DNA of 64,000 nucleotides from NCBI GenBank assembly GCA_012932295.1, contig JAAONU010000013.1, forward strand, positions 45,274,627-45,338,626. Direction: 5' to 3'. Numbering within the stretch: the stretch's first letter is position 1; every line of letters begins with the position of its first letter. This document shows, piece after piece, positions 23,421-35,899 of this stretch. The notes under the pieces were generated by a model, which was not told the DNA's origin, did no database searches, and saw nothing but the letters and a program-made list of their open reading frames with translations. The translations under genes were made by a program, and so were the position numbers. Source of the stretch: Cyclina sinensis. Taxonomy: Eukaryota; Mollusca; Bivalvia; Venerida; Veneridae.

Positions 23421-26275
23421 TAATTTAAATAAACTATTAGATGAAAAAAATTAAAGGTATTTTATTAAGAGCCAAAGCCGACTGGATTGAAGGGGCAGTA
23501 CGCAATACCAAATATTTCTCTAACCTTGAGAAAAAACGTGCAAGTGAAAAAGTAATTCATATATTAGAGGAAAATGGTTCCAATGTTTCTGATAAGGCAG
23601 AAATAATAAACAAAATTTATAATTTCTATCAAAAATTATATACAAAAGAGAATGATTTAGTAGATGATGTTATTTTTTTACAGAAGAACATAAAACCTTA
23701 ACAAAAGATGAAAAACAATCTTGCGAAGGTATCTTAACTGAATACGAATGTGCTACAGCTTTAAATAAAAAGAATGAAAAACTCCAAATGTCCAGGTTCG
23801 GATGGGTTGACCGCTGACTTTTATAAAGTATTCTGGACTGATATTAAATCTTTTCTAATAAAATCACTTAACTACTCGTATAAACACAAAGAACTAACGG
23901 AACTACAGAAACAAAGTATAATTTCACTTTTACTGAAAAAAGACAAAAGTCTAACAAATATAAATAACTGGCGTCCAATATCTCTTTTAAATGTTGACTA
24001 TAAAATAGCGTCGAAAACGATAACAAACAGAATGAAAAAGGTAATCAACAATATAATAAGTAAAGACCAAACTTAATTTATATAGGGTCGATATATCGGG
24101 GAAAATGTTAGAATTTTGTATGATGTCATAGAATATATCAATCAACACAATAAACAAGGCTTATTTTTTTCTCAGATGTTCAAAAAGCCTTTGACAGCAT
24201 TGACCATCAATATATTCTTGAATTTTTGAAACACTTTAACTTTGGAAACTCTTTTATACAATGGATACAACTTTTTTTACTTTGACGCAAAAAGCTGTAT
24301 TAATAATGATGGTTATTTTTCAGAATTTTTCAAAATCGAGAAAGGTGTAAGACAAGGCTGCCCTCTCTCTCCCTATCTATTCATCATAGGAATTGAAGTA
24401 CTATCTCAATATATTAACAATAATAAAAACATACAAAGTATAAAGATTTTAGCTATTGAAGTAAAACAAACACTCTTCGCTGACGACGCGAGTTTCTTTC
24501 TAGATGGAAACGAAAATAGTTTTCAGAATCTTATTTCAACATTAGACAGATTTAGCAAAATATCAGGTTTAAAATTAAATAACTCTAAATGTTTAGTACT
24601 ACGAATAGGGTCTTTACGAAACAGCAATGTCACATATTGTAAAACAAAAACTTTTAAGAGGCTATCTGATATGGCTACAGCATTAGGAATACACTTTACA
24701 AATGATCCCGCTAAGATAAACGAACTTAATATTGATATAAAAATAGATGAATTTCAACATACTCTTTACAAATACAGAAAATGGAAACTTACTCTTATTG
24801 GAAAAATAACAATTCTAAAAACATTTGCGTTCCCAAAATTGGTATACCCATTCACAGTCTTAACAAATCCTACAGCTAATAAAAATTAAAAAAAATAAAG
24901 GACATTATGTTTGATTTTTTATGGGACTCTAAACCTGACAAAATATCAAGAAATAAAGTTATACAGTCGTATGAGGAAGGAGGATTGAAAATGACAGATA
25001 TTGATAGTTTCCTAAACGCCGTAAAATCAAGCTGCGTTAAGAGAATGATAAGTGGAAATACCGCCTTATGAAATAAAATATACAAAACCAAGATAAGTAA
25101 ATATGGTGAATGCAATATATTCAAATATAATACAAATAAAAAAGATGCAGCAAAATTAAAATTACAGTTCTCTTTCCTCAGAGATATCATAACATCGTGG
25201 TGTTCAATTAACTTTAATAATAACGCTGTGAACATATCAAAAGAAATATTATGGAACTACTCAAATATAAAAACGAAAAAGAACGAAATGTTTATGTATA
25301 AATTCAGGTATATTATCCATAGAACATATATTCAACTATAGAACAAAAAACATTTTAACGTTTGAACAATTTCGAAATATTTACGATGTTCCTGTTGGAG
25401 ATTTTCTAAAATATATGTCCCTAATATTATCAATCAGACAAGACTGGATACAAATTATCGCAAACAAAAATATAAATGCATCAACAGAAAGCCAATTTCT
25501 AATCGATAAAGTGAAAACATCTGTCAAGGTAGATAAGATGTTATATGAAAAACAGATTAAAATAAAAAACAATAATAAGTCAAAAATAAAAGAAAAATGG
25601 GAAGCAGAAATTAAGGAAAATGACGAACACATTAAGTGGAATTCTGTTTTTACTACAACGTTAAAATGTACAATTGATACAAAACTAAGAGAATACCAAT
25701 ACAAATACTTAATGAAAATGACTCCAAATAATGAAAACTAGTAAACTCTAGGTTATGCGATTTCTGTGCAATGGCACCAGAAACTTTTAAACATCTTTTT
25801 TGGGAATGTTTAATAGTTCAAAAGTTTTGGACTGATTTGAACTTATTTCTTGCTAATAAAGGAATTAACAATTTAAACTACAGAACCATCTCATTAGGGA
25901 TCGAAACAGAGAAAAATTTTAAGAAAAGTAACACTGCTAATTATATAATAATTCTAGGAAAATATTTCATTTCTAAATGTAAATATAGTCGACAAACCCA
26001 GATATTATCAACTTCCAGAGGGATTTCACACAAAGAATAGAAATAGAAAGGATCATAGCCAGTGCTTCTTTCTTCCTTCCCCTTTCTTTCTACAAAAAAT
26101 ATTTAAGTGCAGGTAAACGAAAAAAAAATTGTTTAAACATTTTTTGTGAAGAAGGATTTTGTATTTGTTTTGTTACTATTGTACATACTTTTGTATATAG
26201 TGGGTTAGACAATAGTATCAATTTACAAATTATCTTGTATTTGTACTTGGATAAATAAAAATGGAAAAACAAAAA
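23420..26275 (+). pseudogene. L1/Tx1-like LINE ORF2, 5'-truncated copy
   Basis: The sequence starts inside the endonuclease-RT linker (RAKADWIEGAVRNTKYF). RT motifs follow: KCPGSDGLTADFYK, NNWRPISLLNVDYK, GVRQGCPLSPYLF and the catalytic FADDASFFLDG. Next comes a C-terminal CCHC zinc-knuckle-like motif (LCDFCAMAPETFKHLFWEC, from about 25750). Stops near 24076-24090 and frameshifts near 23690-23760, 24170 and 24889 break the frame, although most segments return to frame 2. Endonuclease and ORF1 are absent, as expected from incomplete reverse transcription. An AATAAA-bearing tail lies near 26255. It is the same family as the minus-strand copy at 27400-31158. Confidence 0.87.
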
Positions 26276-26499
26276 CAATACACGTACATAAATGTTTACC
26301 TTAAACTGATACTGAACAAATTTTAAGACAAAATGTTTTCAAGAAACTTCTTTAATCTTACTTTTTCTTTGAACAAAACTCTATACTTAACCATTGAACT
26401 TTGTTTGTGGCTAGAGAGCATCTTTTGCCTTAACGATATAAAGGTTATAAAGACGTTTCTATTAAAAATAATGGGGTTATATATATAATCACGTTGTAC

Positions 26500-26520
26500 C
26501 TCTCCACACACACACACACT
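26500..26520. repeat. (CA)n microsatellite
   Basis: A short run of CA dinucleotides. Confidence 0.9.
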
Positions 26521-26739
26521 AAACAAAAACAAGTAAATTCGAAGTGTTACATTCCCCGCAGAACAAAAGATGGAGTTTTCAATTGTATTGTGCTTGAGTA
26601 CCAAGTTGAGATAGAATTGCTTACCTTCCTTGCACAAACTTAAGTAATAACAGTATTGTCTGAAAGTACCTGAAAAACTTGTTTATCAAATAATGAATGC
26701 ATGGATGGACAGCACATAATGCTGATACAAATCTATTTA

Positions 26740-27140
26740 AAAAGAAGCTCTACTTATAAACACAGAAACATATTTAAAGATAAGTTGAAATTTTTGCAAA
26801 CAATGACCCATAACTGTGGTGTTCCTAAGACTATGTAAGTGATATATGAAGAGTCCCATCTCCCTACCGTAGTAAACATCTGCAAGAAATATTTTTTTTT
26901 TTTTTTTAAAGTTCAGACTGTTACCAAGATGTAGCTGCAAACGGACAGTTTTTGCGAAATTTAAACAAACAAAGGGCCATAACTTTGGTATTCAAGGGCT
27001 AAAACTCTGGTATTCAAGGGTCTAAGTAAGTAATACTTGAAGAGCCTCAATTTCCCATATTACTGAACATATGGAAGAAATGAAATTAAAAAATTCCGAA
27101 CTATTTCAAAGATGTGGATCCGGACGAACAATTTTTTTTT
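26740..27140. repeat. Two diverged units of a dispersed repeat
   Basis: Units share 'cataact.tggt.ttc', 'ctaagtaagt..ta(c/t)(t/a)tgaagag', 'agaaat' and 'gatgt(a/g)g.t.c..acg(g/a)ac.(g/a).tttt'. A further relative lies at 33165-33240. No coding capacity is seen. These repeats lie on either side of the second Tx1-like LINE. Confidence 0.6.
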
Positions 27141-27324
27141 TACCATTTTTATTTCCTTTCAAAACAAATACAAAAAAGTAAACACATGTTTTAAGAGTGT
27201 TTGACACACACAATACATTTTACATGATATATTTAATAGCATTCAAAACACTCAAAAATGTAGCAAATACACACATGGAATTATACTCAGTGCTGATAGG
27301 ATTTGTTTCTATTAAAAAAACATG

Positions 27325-27362
27325 AGAGAAAGAGAGAGAGAGAGAGAGGGAGAGAGAGATAT
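27325..27362. repeat. (GA)n microsatellite
   Basis: A GA-dinucleotide run with few interruptions, next to the 3' end of the minus-strand LINE. Confidence 0.9.
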
Positions 27363-27399
27363 CTTCTCTTTGCTTTCAAATTTCATATAATCATTTAGC

Positions 27400-30300
27400 T
27401 TAACCTTTTCGTAATTATCATAACTATTAGTAATTTATTTAGACAGAAATTCACTCCATTTATTATAAAATATACCTAACTTATTTTTCTGCGTTGCGAT
27501 TATTTTTTCTACATGGATCTTTTGCTGTAAGAAAGGCACAAAATTGACAAAGGACGGCAAAAGTTTATTACACTTACTTTTAAAAATATAGTATTTAGCC
27601 AAAATCATTAAATAATTAATAATATTTCTTTTCCTTGGTTTTGGTTCTATTTCAAAAGTACCGAAAGAAATCATCTGGAAAGTCAAAGACCTAGCTTGTA
27701 TTCCCTTTATATTAAGGTATCTATGCAATTCAACCCAGAACTTCTGAATTATGTAGCATTCCCAAAACATATGTTTAACTGTTTCTGTGGCCATATTACA
27801 AAAGTCACAGAGGTTACTTGGAACTAAGTTTACATTTAAATAGAAAGACATTATTTGGAACAATCCTCATTATATACTTATACTGAAATTCACTTAGTTT
27901 TGTGTCTATCGTACAAGTTATGGGTGTTATGAATATTTCTTTCCAGTCTATATCGGTTTGCATCCATTTCTCTAAAACTTTGATGTTTCGTTTATTTATT
28001 TTTTTCTTTACTTCGATGTTATAAAGCATCTTATTTATTTTTGTATTTGGTTTTATCCTTAATACTAGGTATTCTGGTTCAGGCCTTCTATTTCTATCAT
28101 TGTTGTTTCCTTCGACAATTTTTTTATACATGAGAGTAATGTGTGATATTTGAGAAAATCTGTCACTGGCACATTATACAGTCTCTGCAATTGAGAAAAA
28201 GTATAATACCGATAATTTTTGAAGTCAAATATCTGGTCAATGTATATAATGCCCAACTCATACCATTGTTTATAGAAAAAAGGTGTATCATGTGTATTTA
28301 CAATATAGGAATTATTCCAAATTATTTGTTTCATGTAATTAGTAATCTCGGAACAAAAATTTAAGCTTCACCATGCAGACAGGATTTCTTTCAGAAAAAT
28401 ATAACTAATTCTTAATCGTTTTGCATGCTCACTGTTACAATTGCTTTTAAAAAATAATAAACCTCCTCTCTTTTGTAACTCATTTATGTATATAGTTTTA
28501 AGCGTAGAATGGTTTTCAAATATGATTCTTTTCACCCAACTGGCTTTTAATGATATTAACATCGAATTTAAGTCTATCATAGATAGACCACAATTTTCAT
28601 AGTCTTGTATTATAATATCTCTTGCTATTTTATCAGGTTTCGAGTCCCACAAAAAGTCAAACATTGATCTATTTATTTCCTGTACCAGTGCAATGGGAAG
28701 ATTCGTTAAGACTGTTAGTGGATATATTAGTTTTGGGAATGCAAACGTTTTAAGAACCGTTATTTTGCCAATGAGTGATAGTTTCCATCTTTTCCATGTA
28801 AGCAATGTGTGTTTAAACTGCGCTATTTTTGGTTCGAGATTCAAATTGTGAATACTTGTTTTGTTATTCGTAAAAGTGATACCTAAAGTTGCTGTTTGAT
28901 TTGACCAATTAAAAGGTTTTTCATGGCAAAATTTGATAGTAGAATTCTTAAGAGAGCCGACCCTTATTACATTACATTTTGTCTGATTTAACCGTAAACC
29001 GGAAATATCACTAAATTTATCTAACGTACTTATTAACGTTTCAAAAGATCGTTTGGATCCATCTAAAAAGAAACTAGCGTCATCTGCAAAGAGAGTTTGT
29101 TTGACCTCAACATTTGACAAATATATCCCTTTAATATTTTGGTTGTTTTCTATAGCCATTGAAAGAACTTCAATACAAATTATGAAAATGCAAGGTGAAA
29201 GAGGACAGCCTTGTCTTACCCCCTTTTGGATATTAAAGAATTCAGAAAAATATCCGTTATTAGAGATACAACTTTTAGCATCTGAATAAAATAACCTTAC
29301 CCAATTTACTAGAGAATCGCCAAAATTAAAGTATTTAAGACATTTAAAAATAAATGGATGATCAAGGCTATCAAAGGCTTTATGAAAATCTGAAAAGAAG
29401 ATAAGACCTTTTTCATCATTTCCATTCAGTTTTTCTATGACGTCATATATAATTCTTACATTTTCACCAATATATCGGCCTTTAATGAAACCTGTCTGAT
29501 TTTTATAAATAATTTGGACTATGACTTTTAATTCTATTGGCAACTGCTTTTGACGCTATTTTGTAGTCTACGTTTAAAAGGGATATAGGTCTCCAGTTAT
29601 TAATATCATTCAGATTTTTATCCTTTTTTGGAAGTAGTGAAATTATTCCTTGTGTTTGAAGCTCAGATAGTTTACCAATTTGAAAAGAGTAATTTAGAGA
29701 TTGTATCAAAAATGTTTTAATGTCTTTCCAAAATAGTTTATAAAATTCTACTGTAATTCCGTCTGAGCCTGGGCTTTTCATGTTTTTCATTTCTTTCAGT
29801 GCAATACCGATTTCATCTTCATTCAACAGACCTTCACATATATCTTTACCTCGTTCATCTAATTTGTTCTGGTGGTCCGCTGGAAAGAATCCATCGTTGT
29901 CATTTAAATTATTGTCTTTCTTATATAGTTGTTCATAAAATTGTTTTATGTATTTTAAAATATCTTCGTGATTTGTTATTTCTTTATCGTTAATTATAAG
30001 ATTTTTAATAGTTTTCCCTTCGGCTTTTTTCTTTTCTAGATTAGCGAAGTATTTTGTATTTTTTCTGCTCCTTCAACCCATTCGGCTTTTGCCCGAAGTA
30101 GTATTCCATTAATTTTTTCATCAATAATTTTATTTAGCTCATTTTTTTCTTGGGTCAACCTGTTTGCTAAAACTTCATTATTTGGGTCATTATATATTTC
30201 TTCTTCTAATTCTTTAATTTTATTTTCTAATTGCGATGTTTTGTTTCTTTTTGTGTTTTACTGAATATTTGATTGCTATATCTCTTATTGTTCCTTTGAT

Positions 30301-31158
30301 TATTGCCCATAATGTGTTTGGGTTCGCTTCTTTGTTTATTTCAGCTATTTCTTCGATTGCTTTTCGAATATTTTTCTGAAATTCTTCATGAAGAAGAAGA
30401 CTACTATTAATCTTAAAATAACTCGGCCCTCTATCTTTTTTTGATTCTTGAATTTGAACACTAACTATTGACTGGTCCGAGCGGTAACCTGTTGTTATAT
30501 TACATTTCGAAACGGAATTAAGCAAATCTGAAGAGATAAGAAAGAAGTCTAACCTGCAAAATATAGGGGGTCTATGATTTGAATGCCACGTGTATTCTTT
30601 TATTTTTGGATTAAGTATACGCCAAATGTCAAATAATTCATTATTTTCAATTATTTTGTTAAGCTTCTCAGAGCGCTTTGAAATTTTATCATTTTTACCA
30701 TTTAATTTGTCTGTTTTGTAGTCAAGAATAGTATTAAAATCCCTTCCAATGAGAAGCGTTTCACTATTATATGCAAGAATTGTTTCTTCAAGAATATTAA
30801 AAAAGGTTACATCTTCATTATTTGGCCCGTAAACATTTATCAATACAAGTATTTTTTCACCTAATTCTAACTTAAGTAGTTGCAATCGACCACTTATTAT
30901 TTCTTTATATTCTAGCTTATTGTAAATAATATTTTTGCTAATAAAAATACCAAGTCCTTTACTGTTACTGCTATTTCCGCTAATATATATATCCCCACCC
31001 CATTGTTTCTTCCAAGAGTCATGATCATCTAGAACACAATGAAGCTCCTGTAGAAAAAAGATTGTGTTTTGTTTTTCTTTTAAATAATTAAATATTTTTA
31101 AACGTTTCTCTTTTGACGCTAGTCCCTTTACATTAAAAGTACTAAAGTTTAAATTCAT
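27400..31158 (-). pseudogene. L1/Tx1-like LINE ORF2, near full length, few breaks
   Basis: Minus strand: APE-type endonuclease at 31158-30220 (FNVKGL, QELHC, INVYGPNN, LIGRDFN, RLDFFLIS, SDQSIV). The linker then continues in a shifted frame to RT at 29826-28368 (SPGSDGITVEFYK, NNWRPISLLNVDYK, GRYIGENVR, GVRQGCPLSPC, FADDASFFLDG). C-terminal segments lie at 28334-27435, including the zinc motif LCDFCNMATETVKHMFWEC. Breaks: frameshifts at about 30220-30240, 30060, 29510-29520, 28370 and within 28131-27814. The endonuclease SDH box reads SDQ, and the GGDFN box reads GRDFN, so a catalytic histidine is lost. This copy is therefore likely inactive even apart from the frameshifts. It supplies the 5' half missing from the copy at 23.4 kb. 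Confidence 0.9.
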
Positions 31159-32395
31159 ATATATATGTTGTAAGAGGGTCTGACTGATAAATACACATTT
31201 TTACGAAAAGAAAATTGTTATAGTAGCTATTATTCAATCTTGGGAAGCAAAAGGTTAATAGAAGATGAAATAAAGCTAAGAATGAGAAGTTAATAAAGGT
31301 TGTTTTTTGGATCATATTACATTAGTATTTTTCGGAGAGCTGGAGAAAAATAAACATCAAAAACGGTGGTTACAAAAATACAAACAAAATAAACAACAAA
31401 AAACGAAAAAAAAAGGAACAAGAAAACAAAGTCATTGTCGTTTCATTGACGACTCAAAGTTTGATTTCTATACTATAATTCGCTATATTTTTTGTCACGT
31501 TATTTGTATGATTATGGTGCTATCAAGTAACAGAGAAAAGGGGTCTTAATAATCTTGACAATTATATATATTCCCGTGCAACATTTTTTTTCTTTCTCTT
31601 TATACGAAAGTCTTATATTTGGATAAAATATTGGATGAAGAATGAAGAACCCTTCTACATAAAATAAATTTCAAAGTTATTAAATCATTACTTTTTTAGC
31701 ATCATTCAAAATAGAAAATTGCTTAATATATTTTTTTCAAAGATGGTGTAGATCATTTACTAATACTCTAAATATTTCCTGTATATACATATAGTTGCTG
31801 TATTAAAAGGTCATAAGTAACTATCGCCGTTGTAAGTACGGAGTAACATCCATTTTCATTAAAGTTTTTTATCCAATCTTCCATTTCTAAAAAAAATGAC
31901 AATGTTAGAGCAATATTTTTCTTTAAGGGAGATAACCTTGTTATTTTAAATGAATCAATAGGAATTCATACAAATGTATAATAAACAGTCACATTTCAAC
32001 CAAATATCATTATAATTGTCGCAGCAATATCGCTGTCGGGAATAAAAAGGTTAGTGAACACCGCCTTTCAATAAGTAAACAAAATAATAATTCCCTACAC
32101 ACAAAATATCCTCGAATCATTTGCCGTGTTTTTTTTTCTCTAAAAAAAAAACAACTTAATGTGTCATTATTTCATGCAAATACGTGTTTAGATTAATTCA
32201 TAATCAAAAATACCAGGATTATGTAATAACAAAAATAATCGTGTCAATAAGCACCTTTTTTTTGACTGATCTCGAAAATTTAAAAAAAAAAACTGTTAAT
32301 AGAGTTCTTTACTTAATTAACAATCCATCTCAATGGTGATTAAGTTTGAGAGATAAACCTGATATAGGAACAATCATTTAAATACAAAATTGAAT

Positions 32396-32802
32396 TCATC
32401 TTAAAAAACAGAGAAACAAACAAAAACAAACAGTTTGTTTTAAAGACAAAAAACAAGTATAGCCTTGGCCTAATCTGTCACAATAGATCAGTATTTTTTT
32501 TTCTTTCATTTGAACAAATATTTCTCTAATTATTTCTCTTAAAGAACCGTCGTTTTTTGTCATAACATTTGACAACTTGTCATTCATTTGTTTCAATTGT
32601 CTTTGTATATCGGATATTTCTTGTGAATTCTGAGTTTCACAGTGTTCCTTTATTTTCGCCATCTTCTTTTTATGCTGCTTTGCTTTTTTCCCTGGTTTTC
32701 AAAGCTTGTGTTGCTACTGTCAAGTTCACTGAGACTTGAGCCTTCACTATGTTTTCGTTTTTCACCTGCAGGCTTCTTTTTATCTGTATCTGTGTCCGCC
32801 AT
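32396..32802 (-). pseudogene. N-terminal part of the LINE ORF1
   Basis: The minus-strand ATG at 32802 lies in the context AAATATGGCGGAC and opens MADTDTDKKKPAGE with a basic, serine-rich stretch. A one-base shift in an A/G-rich run near 32665-32680 then leads into KIKEHCETQNSQEISDIQRQ, which looks coiled-coil-like. The frame then loses similarity to ORF1 proteins and ends at 32396. It is in the right order and orientation upstream of the ORF2 at 31158. The assignment is from position and composition: no RRM or CTD is visible in 31160-32390, which is AT-rich and appears non-coding. Confidence 0.55.
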
Positions 32803-33159
32803 ATTTTTGTAGCGTAGTATACTTGTTAAATATTGAAGCGTAACTGTGGTATAACTATCTTATATAATCTATTTATACAATCCTTCTCTCTAACATTTAA
32901 CAAAAGGATTATGTAAACATGTGTAAATGACTGTTAAATATGGCGTCGTTCACAAGATAGTTTATGGCTATTTACCGATTGACCGATTTTGAATATCCAG
33001 CCCTCCATAATCCAATTTAAGCTCTAAAATCCATAATCAGTCTGCTCAAACACTTATTAACAGTGTTGCACCAAAAGAAATTCACAAAAATATGTTATTC
33101 CATCGAAAAATAAGATTTTGTAAGAGCTCCAAAAAACACACCCTCTCTTCACTTTCTCA

Positions 33160-33245
33160 AGCTCAACAATTTTTGTGAAACTTAAGCAAACAAAGATTCA
33201 TAACTCTGATATTCCAAAGTCTACGTAAGTGATACTTGAACAGCT
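33160..33245. repeat. Third relative of the 26.7-27.1 kb repeat
   Basis: Shares 'tttttgtgaaacttaagcaa', 'cataactctgatattc' and 'ctacgtaagtgatacttga' with the units at 26.8-27.1 kb. Confidence 0.6.
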
Positions 33246-35215
33246 GTTATCGAAGGCAAGGTTATCCAAGGTTCTGGGAAAAAACTTCTTATATAACACG
33301 TGGTGTTAATAAAATTTTATGGATTAACTCGGCAGTAAATTTTCAAAAAGAAGTTTCTCCATAAACATGGCTAAAAAGAAGCATCATATTTGTTCAACAC
33401 ATTTTCAACTTTCAGATCAAAGGCGATTTTTTTTATTAACTGAATACACTGAAACATTCATGTAGGTAAAATAAAGATAATCTCAAGTTTTTTAACATTA
33501 CAACATGCATTTCAAATGGAATATAAGGAGGTTTGAAATTTAATCTGGAATATCAAAACTTTATGAAGGTTGGTAAGAAGTATCACTTGTTTCCAATAGA
33601 TAGTTTTGACTTATCCAAAAAAGCTGTACATTTGTTCGCATGGCAATTTTGAGTGGAACGGATTTGATTGTATCATAAGACCTTGTCCTAAAGTAGGTTA
33701 CTTCCGGGCTGGGTAAGATTTTATTTGTCTTTCAAGATAAGGTCAAAACTTAGCTTAAAATCAAATTTTGTAAGTACTGAAATAATATGATAGGATTTCA
33801 AAAACAATTAATATTATACTTATATTTGAGTGGGTATATACATAACACAAAAGAGTTAAATACAAACTATATATTTATGAAAACAAAAGACTCTTGTATT
33901 TCTACTTCAGTTTACATTCCAAATATATGGTTTTGTTTCATTACATTAAAAATCATAAACGTATATGTTGGGATCTCGACGATTGAGAAATACGTAGGAA
34001 CTAGTCTGGCTAATAGTTATAACCAAAATTTGCCTCAGACCACTTGGTAATGCTAACGTTTAAAATCCACGATGTAAATATATCAAAATTCTCACGACAA
34101 ATAATGTACTTCCTTATAATTGCGAAGACTAAAGCTTTTTTTTATCTCTGTGTTAAAAACTGTGAAAAACATGGTTAATGTAAAGTCAGGAGCAGTAGAA
34201 ATGTGCAGTGGCATACACTGGTGAGCTGGAGGCTAGGCTGTCATAAAGACAATTTGATCGCTAATTTAGCGTAGGTCAGAGCGTCACAAAATTCACAAAA
34301 GGCGTGGACAAGCATCGTCACAAATACGGTCGCACTAGGTCTACAATCCAGACGGAGGACAAATTAGTTTTACAAAAAAGCTATATCACGTTGATAAGCG
34401 TCTATATCTTTCTTTTTGATGTGTCCAGATTCTGTGTTGATTACACAAGTTTGAAAAATGAGAAATAAACCATTTGCGTCCCTCTTTTAAGTAATCATAT
34501 TTGTTTTGGCGGGGATTTAGTTTTAGCTAGGTGGACATCAGGATGGAAGAGAAAACCCATCTGTACACCATTTACAACAGAACTTGTACAAGAAAAATAT
34601 AAAATGAAATGTCTGGATGCGTTTGTTCTCTCATACGCAGATGCTGTTAGAATAGATTTCATTTTCATGAACGAAATGTCCCGTGCATGTAAGACTTGTC
34701 TTACCAAAGAGTACCTTGAAACAACAACTGTCGTTCGCTCTCAAACCTTAGTCTGATTGCGTAAGATAGCCATATCAGACGACATGTTCAGCAGCTATCA
34801 GACAGCAAATAGAAGAACCTCTGTAATAATGTTATCAAATCCCACAACATATGATCAGAGGGGTTATCGGTAGCAGGAGGCGGTGGAAAAGGGCTACTCA
34901 TGCACACAAACCTTTAAAAGATGCATTATTAATGCCTGAAATATTTTCCTGAATTTCATAATTGCAGTATACACTTAAGAAAGGTCTTACTTTAACCCTT
35001 AAAGCAGCTCGTTCACAGATGGTCATTGACTAAGAATTTGATTTTAACTATCTGTGTGTATTACGTCTACCAATACCCGTCTACAGACGCATTGTCACCC
35101 AATGCAACATTTCGTGATTATAAAAGATGTGTAATTTCTCCATCATTAGCTAAAATAGCGTTAAGAACGGTATAATACCTAAATTTAGAATTTCTTTTTC
35201 GTATGCCGTCACATG
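33246..35215. other. Intergenic DNA, nothing supported
   Basis: The short frames here have no recognisable domain or splice context. Confidence 0.5.
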
Positions 35216-35219
35216 ACTG

Positions 35220-35872
35220 ATCACATTCACTCTTAGTGCCAATCTGACTGAAGTACACGATCTAACTACGGTTACATCTGAAGGCGATCCATTCACTTCT
35301 ATCGTCTCGATAATCTTGATTTTCAGTATTGTTAGTTATATCCCAGCCAATGAAACTGCATCTTATGACGCGTCATTATGGTTTACATGTACACACGGCG
35401 TGTTAATATTGAGTGTGTAAACTTTATAACAAGTTTAAATCATCTTAAATGTTTTGAAAATATTTTATGTTTTGTAGGATAAATATCTCCTTCGATTAAT
35501 ATAAGTGTAGTAAAGTTTCGGTTTGTATTTTGTAAATGAATATTAATTAGAGTAATAAGCATGGTGACGAAAATATTCAAGTAAACGGGCCTGTGATGCA
35601 GATGTCAATCAAATGTCAAAAGTTAGTGGAAATTTCCCCACGCATACAATTATCTCATTCCTCAATTTAAGCGACTGACTCACAGAATTTAAATTAAATT
35701 TTGTTTTCTTTAAAGTTAAAGAGTAGTCAATATCCTATGAAAAAAATGTTTCTATACGTTTTGAAAAAATGAAGAAAAAAAACATTATTTTCAACAGGAA
35801 CCCATCGAACCCTTACGCTTTAGGACAATAAAGCTGCGTGCAACGACCTAGACCACTGAGCCACCACATATT
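35220..35872 (-). repeat. Dispersed repeat containing a tRNA-like segment, copy 1
   Basis: Two blocks (35240-35420 and 35695-35790) match blocks at 60356-60540 and 60250-60355. A tRNA-like segment at about 35795-35872 on the minus strand has an A-box-like GGCTCAGTGGTC and a B-box-like GGTTCGATGGG. The acceptor stem does not pair, so this is a tRNA-derived SINE head or tRNA pseudogene rather than a functional tRNA. Block order differs between the two copies. Confidence 0.6.
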
Positions 35873-35899
35873 GCATTTAATACGGTCATAATTAACAAT

